A stretch of 64,000 bases of DNA from Halocynthiibacter styelae (GTDB taxonomy: Bacteria > Pseudomonadota > Alphaproteobacteria > Rhodobacterales > Rhodobacteraceae), in NCBI RefSeq assembly GCF_016123485.1, contig NZ_JADCKQ010000012.1:1-64000 (forward strand). The letters are read 5' to 3'. Position 1 is the first letter of the stretch; the number at the start of each line of letters is the position of its first letter. The notes under the pieces are model-generated. The model saw nothing but the letters and a program-made list of their open reading frames with translations. It ran no database searches and had not been told where the DNA came from. The position numbers were made by a program, and so were the translations under genes. This document shows positions 43,153-52,755 of the stretch, one piece after another.

Positions 43153-44520
43153 ATGGCAAAATCACTTCTGACATATTCATGCTCGGCATGCGGGCATGCG
43201 CATAAGAAATGGGCCGGGCAATGTGACGGCTGCGGCGAATGGAACACACTGGTCGAAGAGGCCCCGATGTCAGCCGGGCCTGCCTCCAGTTCTCTTGGGG
43301 CGACGCGCGGGCGTAAGGTGCCGCTTATGGATCTCGATGGTGATATCGAGCTTCCGCCACGGACCTTGTCAGGCGTACAGGAACTGGACCGAGTGCTTGG
43401 GGGCGGCTTGGTGGCCTCTTCTGCGGTTTTGGTGGGCGGCGATCCTGGCATCGGGAAATCCACGCTGTTGCTACAGGCCGCAGCACGATTTGCCCGTAAT
43501 GGCCTGAAAGTCATTTATATTTCAGGTGAAGAGGCTTCTGCACAAGTCCGCATGCGGGCCCAACGTCTCGGGGTTGAGAAATCACCAGTACGTCTGGGCA
43601 CAGAAACAAGCCTGCGCGATATTCTGACGACCCTGGAAAATGAAAAACCTGACCTTGCCGTCATCGATTCCATTCAGACGATGTGGGCCGATAATGTCAG
43701 CTCCGCCCCTGGTTCCGTCAGTCAGGTGCGTGCGGCTGCCCATGAGCTGACAACATTCGCCAAACGCAAAGGCATGGCGATTGTACTGGTTGGCCATGTG
43801 ACCAAAGAAGGCCAGATCGCCGGGCCGCGTGTTGTCGAACATATGGTGGACACCGTTCTTTATTTTGAAGGCGAGCGCGGACATCAGTTCCGCATTCTGC
43901 GTGCTGTCAAAAACCGTTTTGGTGCGACAGATGAAATCGGCGTTTTTGAAATGACGGGCAAAGGCCTTCGCGAAATCAAAAATCCATCTGCCCTTTTTCT
44001 GGCGGATCGGGACAAGGCGCAGCCTGGCTCGGTTGTTTTCGCGGGGATCGAAGGCACCCGTCCGGTGCTTGCAGAATTTCAGGCCCTTGTATCGCCTTCC
44101 CCGCACAGCCAGTCAAAACGCACAGTTGTCGGGTGGGACAGTGGCCGTCTTGCGATGATTCTTGCCGTTCTTGAATCCCGCTGTGGCATCCCCTTTGCAG
44201 GGCTCGATGTTTATCTGAATGTTGCCGGCGGGTTAAAAGTTACGGAACCAGCAGCGGATCTGGCTGTTGCGGCGGCGCTACTTTCTGCACGTGAAGACAC
44301 AGCTTTGCCTGCGGATACTGTCGTTTTTGGTGAAATCAGCCTATCAGGGACATTAAGACCAGCGGGACAGACCGAAAACAGGTTGAAAGAAGCGGAAAAA
44401 CTTGGTTTCTCGGGGGCAATTGTCCCGTCGCGCAGTAAAACGGGTGCGGGTTGTACGTTAGAACTCAAACAGTTCGATGATCTCATCGGGTTTACGGAAC
44501 AGACATTTTCTGCCGGATAA
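43153..44520 (+). CDS. radA: DNA repair protein RadA (Sms)
   Basis: A 455-residue RecA-related branch-migration helicase. The zinc finger uses Cys10, Cys13, Cys24 and Cys27. Walker A is GGDPGIGKSTLL (Lys102), the RadA-specific KNRFG motif occurs near residue 254, and the C-terminal Lon-like domain contains LDVYLNVAGGLKVTEPAADLA. It helps process recombination intermediates. Start and length are standard. cvpA follows after 29 bases. Confidence 0.96.
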   Translation: MAKSLLTYSCSACGHAHKKWAGQCDGCGEWNTLVEEAPMSAGPASSSLGATRGRKVPLMDLDGDIELPPRTLSGVQELDRVLGGGLVASSAVLVGGDPGIGKSTLLLQAAARFARNGLKVIYISGEEASAQVRMRAQRLGVEKSPVRLGTETSLRDILTTLENEKPDLAVIDSIQTMWADNVSSAPGSVSQVRAAAHELTTFAKRKGMAIVLVGHVTKEGQIAGPRVVEHMVDTVLYFEGERGHQFRILRAVKNRFGATDEIGVFEMTGKGLREIKNPSALFLADRDKAQPGSVVFAGIEGTRPVLAEFQALVSPSPHSQSKRTVVGWDSGRLAMILAVLESRCGIPFAGLDVYLNVAGGLKVTEPAADLAVAAALLSAREDTALPADTVVFGEISLSGTLRPAGQTENRLKEAEKLGFSGAIVPSRSKTGAGCTLELKQFDDLIGFTEQTFSAG

Positions 44521-44549
44521 CCGGCAAAACGATCGCTAAAGGAACGACC

Positions 44550-45113
44550 ATGGAAGGTTTTACAGTCATTGACGGCATTGCAGCTGCGGTCATTATTCTA
44601 TCAGCCCTGCTTGCCTATTCGCGCGGGCTGGTACGCGAGGTCCTGTCCATCGGCGGCTGGATCGCCGCAACAATCCTGGCCTATATGTTTGCAGCGTCTG
44701 TTCAGCCGCTTCTTGCACAGGTGCCCGGACTGAATGGTTTCATCGAAGGCCAGTGTGAACTTGCCCTGCTGATCAGTTTCGCGGTGGTCATGGTCATTGG
44801 GCTTCTGCTGTTTTCCATCTTCACCCCCCTGTTTTCCGGTGCCGTTCAGCGATCTTTCCTGGGCGGGCTTGATCAGGGCCTCGGGTTTCTCTTTGGTGCT
44901 GCCCGTGGTGTGCTTCTCGTGGTGATCGGACTGATGGCTTATGACTTCATCAACCCGGGTGAACCTGCGCCAATGGTTGCAGACAGCCGCACCAATCTGG
45001 TCTTTGGCCATCTGACCACACAGGTTGAAGATCAGGTTCCAAGCGATGTGCCTGGCTGGCTGCAGACACGCTACAACAGCTTTATCGCATCCTGCGAAGC
45101 CCCTGCCGGATAA
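44550..45113 (+). CDS. cvpA: CvpA family membrane protein
   Basis: A 187-residue protein with four membrane helices (IAAAVIILSALLAYSRGLVREVLSIGGW is the typical opening pattern). CvpA is tied to colicin V export and to envelope homeostasis in E. coli; the exact function is open. The order cvpA-purF is conserved in proteobacteria. Here a terminator-like hairpin lies between them. Confidence 0.92.
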   Translation: MEGFTVIDGIAAAVIILSALLAYSRGLVREVLSIGGWIAATILAYMFAASVQPLLAQVPGLNGFIEGQCELALLISFAVVMVIGLLLFSIFTPLFSGAVQRSFLGGLDQGLGFLFGAARGVLLVVIGLMAYDFINPGEPAPMVADSRTNLVFGHLTTQVEDQVPSDVPGWLQTRYNSFIASCEAPAG

Positions 45114-45135
45114 GGCTTTTACAACAGAAATTCGG

Positions 45136-45175
45136 AAGGCCGTGGCATAAATATGCTGCGGCCTTTGTCTTTTTG
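45136..45175 (+). terminator. terminator between cvpA and purF
   Basis: AAGGCCG..GCAT-AAAT-ATGC..CGGCCTTT, a long stem with a small internal mismatch, followed by TGTCTTTTT. Confidence 0.85.
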
Positions 45176-45292
45176 GGCAGGAAAGAACGAATTTCTGTGA
45201 CTCTTTAATGACAGACGCCCACAGGCCGATTAAGAGGAGGCAACGCCACGCCGGAGGGATTCGCGCCCCCGGACAAACGGAGCTGCTGCCAC

Positions 45293-46816
45293 ATGCGCAA
45301 CCTGCCACGACGTTCGCCCCTTTCTTCCAACAGCCCAGATGTGCCTGATATTGCGGATGCAAAACCGTATTACGCGCACCCCTTTGACGACAGCAAACTG
45401 AAAGAAGAATGCGGTGTCTTTGGTGTGGTCGGCGTTAAAGACGCTGCCAATTTTGTTGCGCTTGGTCTGCACGCCCTGCAACACCGTGGTCAGGAAGCCG
45501 GCGGCATTGTCGCCCATTGCCCTGATCAGGGTTTCAACTCAGCCCGTCGTTTTGGCTATGTGCGCGACAACTTCACCAAAGCCAGCCTGATGGAAACACT
45601 GCCAGGCCCTGTGGCCATCGGCCATGTGCGCTATTCCACCGCCGGTTCGAAAGGCGCGGTTATCCGGGATGTTCAGCCTTTCTTTGGGGAGTTTTCCATG
45701 GGTGGTGCTGCCGTTGCCCATAACGGCAACCTGACCAACGCCAATGCCCTGCGCAAAGAACTGATTGAACGCGGATCCATCTTCCAGTCCTCATCTGACA
45801 GTGAATGTATCATCCACCTGATGGCCCGTTCTCTGCAACGCAATATCCCGGAACGCATGGAAGATGCTTTGCGTCGTGTTGAAGGGGCGTTCTCTATTGT
45901 TGCCATGACCCGTACCAAACTGATGGGTGTGCGTGACCCGCATGGCGTGCGTCCGCTTGTTCTTGGTAAAATCGGTGACGGCTGGGCGCTGTCTTCTGAA
46001 ACCTGTGCGCTGGATATCATCGGTGCGGAATATGTCCGTGAGGTCGAACCAGGCGAAATGGTAGTGATCACGGAAAAAGGCGTCGAAAGCCACTTCCCCT
46101 TCCGCCCACAGCCCTCCAAGTTCTGCATCTTTGAGCATGTCTATTTCTCACGTCCCGACAGCATCATCGGCGGCCAGTCTGTCTATGAAACCCGCCGTCA
46201 GATCGGTGTAGAACTGGCACGTGAAACCCCTGTTGAGGCAGATCTCGTCTGTCCTGTGCCCGACAGTGGCACGCCCGCAGCGATTGGTTTCTCACAGGAA
46301 AGTGGTATTCCTTATGCTATGGGCATCATCCGCAACCAGTATATGGGCCGGACCTTTATTGAGCCGACCGAGCAGATCCGCAACATGGGTGTGCGTCTGA
46401 AACTTAACGTGAACCGGGCCCTGATCAAAGGAAAACGGGTTATCCTGGTGGATGATTCCGTTGTACGCGGAACCACATCGCGCAAGATCAAAGACATGAT
46501 CCTGGACGCAGGCGCAAAGGAAGTGCACTTCCGCATTGCATCCCCGCCCACGGCCTGGCCTTGTTTTTATGGCGTAGATACACCCGAACGTGGAAAACTG
46601 CTTGCGGCGACAATGTCCGAAGATGAAATGCGCGACCACCTTGGTGTGGACAGTCTGAAGTTCATCTCACTCGATGGTCTCTACCGTGCAGCGGGTCAGA
46701 AAAAAGGCCGCAAGAAATCTTGTCCGCAATATTGCGACGCCTGTTTCTCTGGAGAATATCCGGTGACACCCGCAGATATGATCGAAAAGGGCTTTGAGAT
46801 GAAGGCGGCAGAGTGA
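45293..46816 (+). CDS. purF: amidophosphoribosyltransferase
   Basis: A 507-residue enzyme that makes phosphoribosylamine, the first step of purine synthesis. Cys40 (EECGVFGV) is the N-terminal nucleophile after propeptide removal, so the first 39 residues should be cleaved. ALQHRGQEAGG, the PRPP loop VILVDDSVVRGTTS and the late CPQYCDACFSGEYP are present. The propeptide is longer than in E. coli (one residue). The stop overlaps a GTG that may start the DUF1284 gene. Confidence 0.95.
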   Translation: MRNLPRRSPLSSNSPDVPDIADAKPYYAHPFDDSKLKEECGVFGVVGVKDAANFVALGLHALQHRGQEAGGIVAHCPDQGFNSARRFGYVRDNFTKASLMETLPGPVAIGHVRYSTAGSKGAVIRDVQPFFGEFSMGGAAVAHNGNLTNANALRKELIERGSIFQSSSDSECIIHLMARSLQRNIPERMEDALRRVEGAFSIVAMTRTKLMGVRDPHGVRPLVLGKIGDGWALSSETCALDIIGAEYVREVEPGEMVVITEKGVESHFPFRPQPSKFCIFEHVYFSRPDSIIGGQSVYETRRQIGVELARETPVEADLVCPVPDSGTPAAIGFSQESGIPYAMGIIRNQYMGRTFIEPTEQIRNMGVRLKLNVNRALIKGKRVILVDDSVVRGTTSRKIKDMILDAGAKEVHFRIASPPTAWPCFYGVDTPERGKLLAATMSEDEMRDHLGVDSLKFISLDGLYRAAGQKKGRKKSCPQYCDACFSGEYPVTPADMIEKGFEMKAAE

Positions 46817-47277
46817 GGCCGCCGAATTCTTCAAAGAATTCGACCCGGATTATTTCAAATAATCCGGGCGCTCTACTGCAATTCCGCCCGCATCATTTTC
46901 TGTGTTCCCTGGGGTTCCAGGGCAAAGGGTATTCTGACGACTTCACCGCCAATATGGTGCAGATCGTGGATAAAGTTTTGCGAACCCCGGGCGGAGATGA
47001 TCAGAAGATCGAAGTCGTGCGCAACACGGATGACATCTGCGCCCCCTGCCCCAAACGCCGTGGCCTGCGTTGCAGCAATCAGGACGGGATTGAAAAGCTA
47101 GATAAGGCCCATCTACGTGCCCTGAAACTTGATTATGGTCAGGTGATCACCTGGGGCGAGGCACAGGAACGTATCCGCAAACATGTGGCCCCGGAAGGGT
47201 TGCAGGTTATCTGCGCGGGCTGTCAGTGGCTGCAATACGGCATGTGCGAAGCGGCAGTGCGCGAACTGCACGGTTGA
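46813..47277 (+). CDS. DUF1284 family protein
   Basis: The family core begins QFRPHHFLCSLGFQGKGYSDDF and includes cysteines in ICAPCPKRRGLRCSN and ICAGCQWLQYGMC, likely metal ligands. No ATG is available: GTG at 46813 (GTGA overlap with purF) gives 154 residues with about 22 extra N-terminal residues encoded by two perfect hairpins. Relatives begin close to the RPHHF motif, so an unusual start after the hairpins is possible. Function unknown. Confidence 0.75.
   Translation: MRPPNSSKNSTRIISNNPGALLQFRPHHFLCSLGFQGKGYSDDFTANMVQIVDKVLRTPGGDDQKIEVVRNTDDICAPCPKRRGLRCSNQDGIEKLDKAHLRALKLDYGQVITWGEAQERIRKHVAPEGLQVICAGCQWLQYGMCEAAVRELHG
46824..46868 (+). promoter_or_regulatory. two adjacent perfect hairpins at the purF/DUF1284 junction
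   Basis: GAATTCTT-CA-AAGAATTC (46824-46841) is followed at once by CCCGGATTATTT-C-AAATAATCCGGG (46844-46868). There is no T-run. They lie in the first codons of the DUF1284 frame and could block its translation or protect purF mRNA. Confidence 0.6.
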
Positions 47278-47322
47278 TCCCAGCGCACTCCCTGGCGATA
47301 GTCGCGTTCAGGGAGAACACAT

Positions 47323-48114
47323 ATGTCATTTTCATATCACTTCACACATGCAATCTGTCGACGCCCCGGCACATCTGCCACGCAGGGACTGCGCGCGGTG
47401 GATACCGGCACACCGGACACGGATTTATTTCTGCAACATCACGCCGATTATATTACCGCGTTGAAATCAACCGGGGCCACCGTCACAGAACTTGCCGCCG
47501 ATGAAGCCTTCCCTGACGGTTGTTTTGTCGAAGATGCAGCCCTCTGCCTGCTTGAACTTGCGATCATCATGCGCCCGGGAGCCCCCACACGACTGGGCGA
47601 AGCCGCACTGATGAAACCGGTGCTGGAAGATCTGTATCCCAATGTCGCTGAAATCACGCGCGGGCATATTGAAGGCGGTGATATACTGGTAACAGAACGT
47701 GAAATCCTCATTGGCAGCTCGGATCGCACAGATGCTGAGGGCGTTGAAAACCTGCGTGAGATTGTAACGCCTTATGGATACAGCATCCGAATGGTGCAGA
47801 CCCCGCCGGGCGTATTGCACTTCAAGACCGATTGTTCGCTGCTGGACGCGCAAACAATCCTGTCGACCCGGCGCCTGGCGGACAGTGGTTGTTTTGACGG
47901 ATATGAAGTCATCCATGTGGCCGAAGGAGAAGAAGCCTGCGCCAATGCGATCCGATTCAACAACCTTGTGATAATGCCCGCTGGTTTCCCTGAGACCCGG
48001 GCAACCCTGACGGCGGCCGAATATGAGGTGCGGGACGTCGGCAACAGCGAGGCTGCCAAGCTTGATGGTGGCATGTCCTGCCTGTCTCTGCGCTTTTCAC
48101 CACCTGCGGCCTGA
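47323..48114 (+). CDS. dimethylarginine dimethylaminohydrolase-like amidinotransferase-fold enzyme
   Basis: A 263-residue pentein-fold protein with DGCFVEDAALC, EGGDIL, catalytic His166 (VLHFKTDCSLL) and nucleophile Cys253 (DGGMSCLSLRF). This pattern fits DDAH, which converts methylated arginines to citrulline plus methylamine; arginine deiminase or another guanidino hydrolase is the alternative. Upstream bases contain AGGGAG for initiation. It is followed by an SDR gene after 53 bases. Confidence 0.9.
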   Translation: MSFSYHFTHAICRRPGTSATQGLRAVDTGTPDTDLFLQHHADYITALKSTGATVTELAADEAFPDGCFVEDAALCLLELAIIMRPGAPTRLGEAALMKPVLEDLYPNVAEITRGHIEGGDILVTEREILIGSSDRTDAEGVENLREIVTPYGYSIRMVQTPPGVLHFKTDCSLLDAQTILSTRRLADSGCFDGYEVIHVAEGEEACANAIRFNNLVIMPAGFPETRATLTAAEYEVRDVGNSEAAKLDGGMSCLSLRFSPPAA

Positions 48115-48167
48115 ACACGCAGCTGCACCCTCTCGACTCTAACCCCATGGCCCGTTAGGAAGCCCGC

Positions 48168-48821
48168 ATGACTGAGACAGCACAAAAAACCGCCCTGATC
48201 ACTGGTGCCTCACGCGGGCTGGGTTCTGCCCTTGCCCTGGCGCTTGCCCCGACCCATCACATTATCGCGGTCGCCCGTACCCAGGGCGGGCTGGAAGATC
48301 TGGATGACAACATCAAGGCAATGGGCGGCACTGCTACGCTGGTGCCTATGGATCTGACGGATGAAGGTGCATGTGAATATCTTGGCGGATCCCTTGCGCA
48401 GCGCTGGGGTGGAGTTGATCTTTGGGCCCACACTGCAATTCACGGTGCGCCTCTGACACCAGCAGCCCATATCGACAACAAGGATTTTAACAAAAGTCTT
48501 GCAGGTAATGTCAACATGACCCGCTTCCTGATCCGTGCCGTTGAACCGCTTCTGCGTGCGAAACAAGGGCGCGCAATGTTCTTTGACGACACAACGATTG
48601 GTGAGAAGTTCTACGGCAGCTATGGCGCAACAAAAGCCGCGCAAATCGCCATTGTGAAGAACTGGCAGGCAGAAACCATAAACACCGGGCCAGAGGTATT
48701 GATTTCCGCCCCTGATGCGATGGGAACAGGTCTGCGCGCGCGGTTCTTCCCTGGTGAGGATAAATCCGCCCTGGCCGATATTCACGCGGAAGCAACGAAA
48801 GTCCTTTCTCTGCTAGGATAA
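48168..48821 (+). CDS. short-chain dehydrogenase/reductase-like protein
   Basis: A 217-residue Rossmann protein with the NAD(P) loop TGASRGLGSALA and the YGATK pair holding catalytic Tyr and Lys. The Ser that normally sits about 13 residues before the Tyr is not obvious (FDDTTIGEKFYGS has Thr there), so activity may be altered. The NAG motif is also replaced (HTAIHG). Substrate unknown. The octamer repeat begins 19 bases past its stop. Confidence 0.75.
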   Translation: MTETAQKTALITGASRGLGSALALALAPTHHIIAVARTQGGLEDLDDNIKAMGGTATLVPMDLTDEGACEYLGGSLAQRWGGVDLWAHTAIHGAPLTPAAHIDNKDFNKSLAGNVNMTRFLIRAVEPLLRAKQGRAMFFDDTTIGEKFYGSYGATKAAQIAIVKNWQAETINTGPEVLISAPDAMGTGLRARFFPGEDKSALADIHAEATKVLSLLG

Positions 48822-48840
48822 CATAACAGTTGGGAACCAC

Positions 48841-48919
48841 TTTCTGGTTTTCTGGTTTTCTGGTTTTCTGGTTTTCTGGTTTTCTGGTTTTCTGGTTTTC
48901 TGGTTTTCTGGTTTTCTGG
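48841..48919. repeat. tandem octamer repeat (TTTTCTGG) x9.9
   Basis: Nine perfect units and one lacking its first T, followed by GGAAAC. It lies between the SDR stop and surE (ATG at 49075). The unit differs from the 26.6 kb array at one base. Confidence 0.95.
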
Positions 48920-49074
48920 GGAAACTGCGATTTTCACAGATCCGGTCAAGAGGTCACTCAGCAATATGCGGCCAGAAAACCGCAGTTATTTCTGCATTCA
49001 TCTCCCTTCCGTCACACCACTTTACGTGACGCAATCAGCCCGTTATTCAGGCCTAAACTGCAAGCGGGGCTGAC

Positions 49075-49863
49075 ATGCGTATTCTGATCACCAATGACGA
49101 CGGCATTCATGCCCCAGGCCTGAAAACCCTGCATAAAATCGCAACCGATCTGGCGGGGCCGGATGGTGAAGTCTGGACCGTTGCACCGGCCTTTGAACAG
49201 TCCGGCGTCGGTCACTGCATAAGCTACACCCATCCCTTCATGGTCGCCCAACACGGAGAGCGCAGCTTCGCCGCAGAGGGAAGCCCTGCGGATTGCGTTC
49301 TGACTGCTCTGCATGATGTTATGCCTGAACGGCCTGATCTTGTGCTTTCGGGCGTAAATCGTGGCAACAACTCTGCAGAAAATACACTTTATTCCGGAAC
49401 AATCGGCGCCGCGATGGAAGCGGCACTTCAGGGTATTCCCGCCATTGCCATGTCCCAATATTTCGGCGTAGAAAACCGGGATCTGGATGACCCGTTTGAA
49501 TGCGCGGCAACCCATGGTCTGGACGTCATAAGACAGATCCTCGCCGCCCCACAAACCAGTGAAACGGCGGATTACCGCCTGTTCTGGAATGTGAACTTCC
49601 CACCCGTCAGCGCGAAAGATCACAAAGGTGTCCGCCTCTCTGCACAAGGGTTCCGCCGAGATACCGACTTTGGCGTCGAACCCCATATGGCCCCGTCCGG
49701 GCGTCGTTTCCTCTGGATCAAAGGCGGGCCGCAAACCACGCCAACACTTCCGGGCACGGATGCCGCTGACAACCTTGCAGGGTATACCTCTGTTACGCCC
49801 ATGCGCGCGGATCTGACAGATCACGCGACCCTTGCAGCGCTGAAGGAAAGCTTCGGCCAATGA
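49075..49863 (+). CDS. surE: 5'/3'-nucleotidase SurE
   Basis: A 262-residue survival protein and nucleotidase. Metal ligands are Asp8 and Asp9 (ILITNDDGI), a Ser in FEQSGVGH, and Asn in LSGVNRGNN. It dephosphorylates nucleoside monophosphates. pcm overlaps its stop, a conserved stationary-phase gene pair. The octamer repeat lies 155 bp upstream, so it could lie in or near its promoter. Confidence 0.95.
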   Translation: MRILITNDDGIHAPGLKTLHKIATDLAGPDGEVWTVAPAFEQSGVGHCISYTHPFMVAQHGERSFAAEGSPADCVLTALHDVMPERPDLVLSGVNRGNNSAENTLYSGTIGAAMEAALQGIPAIAMSQYFGVENRDLDDPFECAATHGLDVIRQILAAPQTSETADYRLFWNVNFPPVSAKDHKGVRLSAQGFRRDTDFGVEPHMAPSGRRFLWIKGGPQTTPTLPGTDAADNLAGYTSVTPMRADLTDHATLAALKESFGQ

Positions 49864-50525
49864 CCCAATCCATGGATCAGGATATTGCCGAACGTAAAAT
49901 GCAGTTCCTGTTTCAACTGCGTTCAAAAGGCGTGACCGATAATCGCGTACTGACAGCCATGGAAAAGATTGACCGAGGGCCTTTTATTCAGGGCTTTTTC
50001 GCAGATCGCGCCTATGAAGACACGCCCCTGCCAATCCCATGCGGACAAACCATCAGCCAGCCTTCGGTGGTGGCCCTGATGACCCAGGCACTGGATGTGC
50101 AGCCCCGCGATAAGGTGCTGGAGGTTGGCACAGGCTCTGGTTATCAGGCCGCTATTCTCAGCCAGCTCGGGCGACGGATCTATACCGTAGAACGCCATCG
50201 TCAGCTGATCCGGACCGCGCGGGAAATCTTTGATGCACTGGATCTCAGCAATATCACTGCAATCACTGGCGACGGCAGCTTCGGTCTGCCTGACCAGGCC
50301 CCTTTTGACCGCATCATTGTCACCGCCGCAGCAGAGGATCCGCCCGGCCCGCTGCTGGCACAACTGCGCATTGGTGGCATCATGATCGTTCCGGTTGGTC
50401 AATCTGACGCGGTTCAGAGCCTGATTAAGGTCACCCGCACCGAGATGGGCTTTGATTATGACGAGCTTCGCCCGGTGCGTTTTGTTCCTTTGCTGGAAGG
50501 ACTGGCCAAAGATGAGTATGATTAA
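49860..50525 (+). CDS. pcm: protein-L-isoaspartate O-methyltransferase
   Basis: A 221-residue SAM-dependent enzyme that repairs isoaspartyl residues in aged proteins. Motifs are the substrate segment [10 protein letters not shown], the SAM loop [19 protein letters not shown] and IIVTAAAE. Its ATGA overlap with surE makes translation coupled. Confidence 0.94.
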   Translation: MTQSMDQDIAERKMQFLFQLRSKGVTDNRVLTAMEKIDRGPFIQGFFADRAYEDTPLPIPCGQTISQPSVVALMTQALDVQPRDKVLEVGTGSGYQAAILSQLGRRIYTVERHRQLIRTAREIFDALDLSNITAITGDGSFGLPDQAPFDRIIVTAAAEDPPGPLLAQLRIGGIMIVPVGQSDAVQSLIKVTRTEMGFDYDELRPVRFVPLLEGLAKDEYD

Positions 50526-50610
50526 AGCAAATCACCCCCGGCGCAGGTGCAGAAAGACCACGTAAAGAAGGTCACGCCCCCGCAGAACCGGTTTGAGAAA
50601 GAGCAGAGAT

Positions 50611-51834
50611 ATGACCCGACCGTTTATTCACGACGTCACCCGTAAAACCCGCCTTTTGTCCGCAGCGGCAATTGTTGCGCTGACTGCCGGATGTTTTGAT
50701 AACGCAGATCTGGATTTGCGCAACAATTTCGGCAATGGCATCGATACGTCTGGTGCGGTCCGTCAGGCCTCTTCCCCACGCCCGCGCCCGGATAACCGCG
50801 GCGTGATTTCCTACCCGAACTATCAAGTGGCGGTTGCCCGCCGCGGTGACGATATAACCAGCCTGGCAAATCGCCTGGGTGTCGATCCGCAGACCCTGGC
50901 GAATTACAATGGAGTCGCTACAGATACCTCTTTGCGCAATGGTGAAATTATCGCCCTGCCCGGCCGTGTTTCCGAACCGTCTGAAGCCACCGGCGCAGTA
51001 ACCTCAGGTCGCACTCAGACACCACGTGTCATCGATGTGGAAACCCTGGCCTCAGGGGCAATTGACCGCGCACCCAATGTGAACTCTGGTACTGCAGAAG
51101 GTACGATCAATGCGCAGTCAGAAAGCCCCACTGGTAATGAACCTGTGCGCCACAAAGTGGGACGCGGGGAAACTGCATATAGCGTTGCCCGGCTTTACAA
51201 TGTGTCTGTACGTTCACTGGCGCAGTGGAATGGCCTTGGCTCTGACCTGAACGTGCGCGAAGGGCAGTATCTGCTGATCCCAACAGCCACCCAAGCCCGT
51301 CAGGCGCAAAACACCACACCGGAACCGACACCCGCCGCGGCGGTCTCTGCACCTGGAACCGGCAGCACAACACCTGTGCCGCCAAGTGCCAGCAGCCCCC
51401 TTCCGCAAAATGACACGACACCTGCTGAAGAAGTTGAAGAAACCCCTGAAGCGCCGGATCTGGGAGAAACCCGCAGCGACAGTGGCGGACGCCTTATCAT
51501 GCCGGTTGACGGTAATATCATCCGCCCGTTTGACGAAGGCCGGGGTGGCGGCATCGATATTTCGGCAGATGCCGGTAAAACCGTTGTTGCCGCAGATGCC
51601 GGCACGGTGGCCGCGATCACCGAAGATACAGATGACGTGCCGGTTCTGGTTTTGCGACACTCTGGTAATCTGCTGACGATCTACGCCAATGTCAGCGATA
51701 TTTCTGTTTCAAAGGGTGATCGGGTGACACGTGGTCAGCAAATCGCAACTGTGCGCGACGGTAATCCATCCTTCATCCGGTTTGAGGTCCGTCGTGGCTT
51801 TGATCCCGTCGATCCGGTGGATTTCCTGAACTGA
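50611..51834 (+). CDS. nlpD: NlpD-like lipoprotein, two LysM domains and degenerate M23 domain
   Basis: A 407-residue envelope lipoprotein. The lipobox LTAGC places the lipidated Cys at 28. Two LysM domains (about residues 73-118 and 180-228) bind peptidoglycan. A Pro/Thr/Glu-rich linker leads to an M23 peptidase fold in which the zinc ligands are replaced: GGGIDIS for HxGxD, and YANVS and IRFEVR where His is expected. It should therefore be an amidase activator, not an enzyme, like E. coli NlpD. Order surE-pcm-nlpD is conserved. The ATG at 50611 is chosen over an upstream TTG. Confidence 0.9.
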   Translation: MTRPFIHDVTRKTRLLSAAAIVALTAGCFDNADLDLRNNFGNGIDTSGAVRQASSPRPRPDNRGVISYPNYQVAVARRGDDITSLANRLGVDPQTLANYNGVATDTSLRNGEIIALPGRVSEPSEATGAVTSGRTQTPRVIDVETLASGAIDRAPNVNSGTAEGTINAQSESPTGNEPVRHKVGRGETAYSVARLYNVSVRSLAQWNGLGSDLNVREGQYLLIPTATQARQAQNTTPEPTPAAAVSAPGTGSTTPVPPSASSPLPQNDTTPAEEVEETPEAPDLGETRSDSGGRLIMPVDGNIIRPFDEGRGGGIDISADAGKTVVAADAGTVAAITEDTDDVPVLVLRHSGNLLTIYANVSDISVSKGDRVTRGQQIATVRDGNPSFIRFEVRRGFDPVDPVDFLN

Positions 51835-51856
51835 TCTGGTTCAACAGTGACAAAAG

Positions 51857-51893
51857 AAAACGCCGCGCAGATCCCGCGCGGCGTTTTCTTTTT
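51857..51893. terminator. bidirectional terminator between nlpD and the DUF815 gene
   Basis: CGCCGCGC-AGATCCC-GCGCGGCG with AAAAGAAAA on the left and TTTTCTTTTT on the right; serves the two convergent units. Confidence 0.93.
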
Positions 51894-51909
51894 GTAGATC
51901 GGTCTGACT

Positions 51910-52755
51910 TTACAATGCGACGCCCCGGCGTCCTGCCAGATCGCAGAAGAACTGCCAGGCGACACGTCCCGACCGGCTGCCCCGTGTGGCCTGCCATTCA
52001 ATCGCTTCCGCCCTGAGGTCCTCATCAGAAATCTCAACACCGTAAGCATCACAATAGCCCCGGATCATCTGCAGATAGGCATCCTGATCACAGGGATGGA
52101 AACCCAGCCAGAGACCAAAGCGATCAGACAGAGACACTTTCTCTTCCACTGCTTCAGATGGGTTAATCGCGCTTTGGCGTTCATTTTCAATCATATCGCG
52201 CGGCATCAGGTGACGGCGGTTTGATGTGGCGTACAGCACGACATTGTCAGGCCGGCCTTCAATGCCACCATCCAGAATTGCTTTCAGAGATTTGTAATGC
52301 TCGTCATCATGTGAGAAAGACAGGTCATCACAGAACAGCACAAAGCGATGTGGCACCCCGCGCAGAAGTGTCAGAAGACGGCCGACAGAGGGCAGATCTT
52401 CACGCTGTAACTCGATGATCTTCAGAGTATGACCCTGCTTCAGGATCTCGGCATGTATCGCTTTCACCAACGATGATTTTCCCATGCCCCGTGCGCCCCA
52501 GAGAAGGGCGTTATTGGCGGCAAAGCCACGGGCAAACTGCAGGGTGTTTTCCAGCAATGTGTCACGGGAACGGTTGATGCCCACCAGCATATCAAGCGCC
52601 ACACGGGATACTTTCATCACCGGCACCAGTGCATCAGGATCGGCCTGCCACATAAAAGCATGCGCGGCATCAAAATCGGGTGCTGCGGCACCGGGCGGGT
52701 TCATCCGCTCCAGCGCCTCAGCAATGCGCACCAGCGCGTCAGTCTTACGGCTCAT
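51910..52755 (-). CDS. DUF815 family AAA+ ATPase
   Basis: A 281-residue ATPase with Walker [17 protein letters not shown] and Walker [15 protein letters not shown], followed by the DUF815-type [13 protein letters not shown]. The family's role is undefined. It overlaps tatC by four bases (ATGA), an arrangement conserved in Rhodobacterales, so it is the last gene of the tat operon. Confidence 0.9.
   Translation of the reverse strand: MSRKTDALVRIAEALERMNPPGAAAPDFDAAHAFMWQADPDALVPVMKVSRVALDMLVGINRSRDTLLENTLQFARGFAANNALLWGARGMGKSSLVKAIHAEILKQGHTLKIIELQREDLPSVGRLLTLLRGVPHRFVLFCDDLSFSHDDEHYKSLKAILDGGIEGRPDNVVLYATSNRRHLMPRDMIENERQSAINPSEAVEEKVSLSDRFGLWLGFHPCDQDAYLQMIRGYCDAYGVEISDEDLRAEAIEWQATRGSRSGRVAWQFFCDLAGRRGVAL

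Noticed and set aside
48782-48964. Minus-strand peptide with PENQKTRK repeats over the octamer array
   Set aside because: The octamer has a period of 8, so three units give a 24-base repeat in any frame. There is no ribosome site or homologue; it is a by-product of the array.
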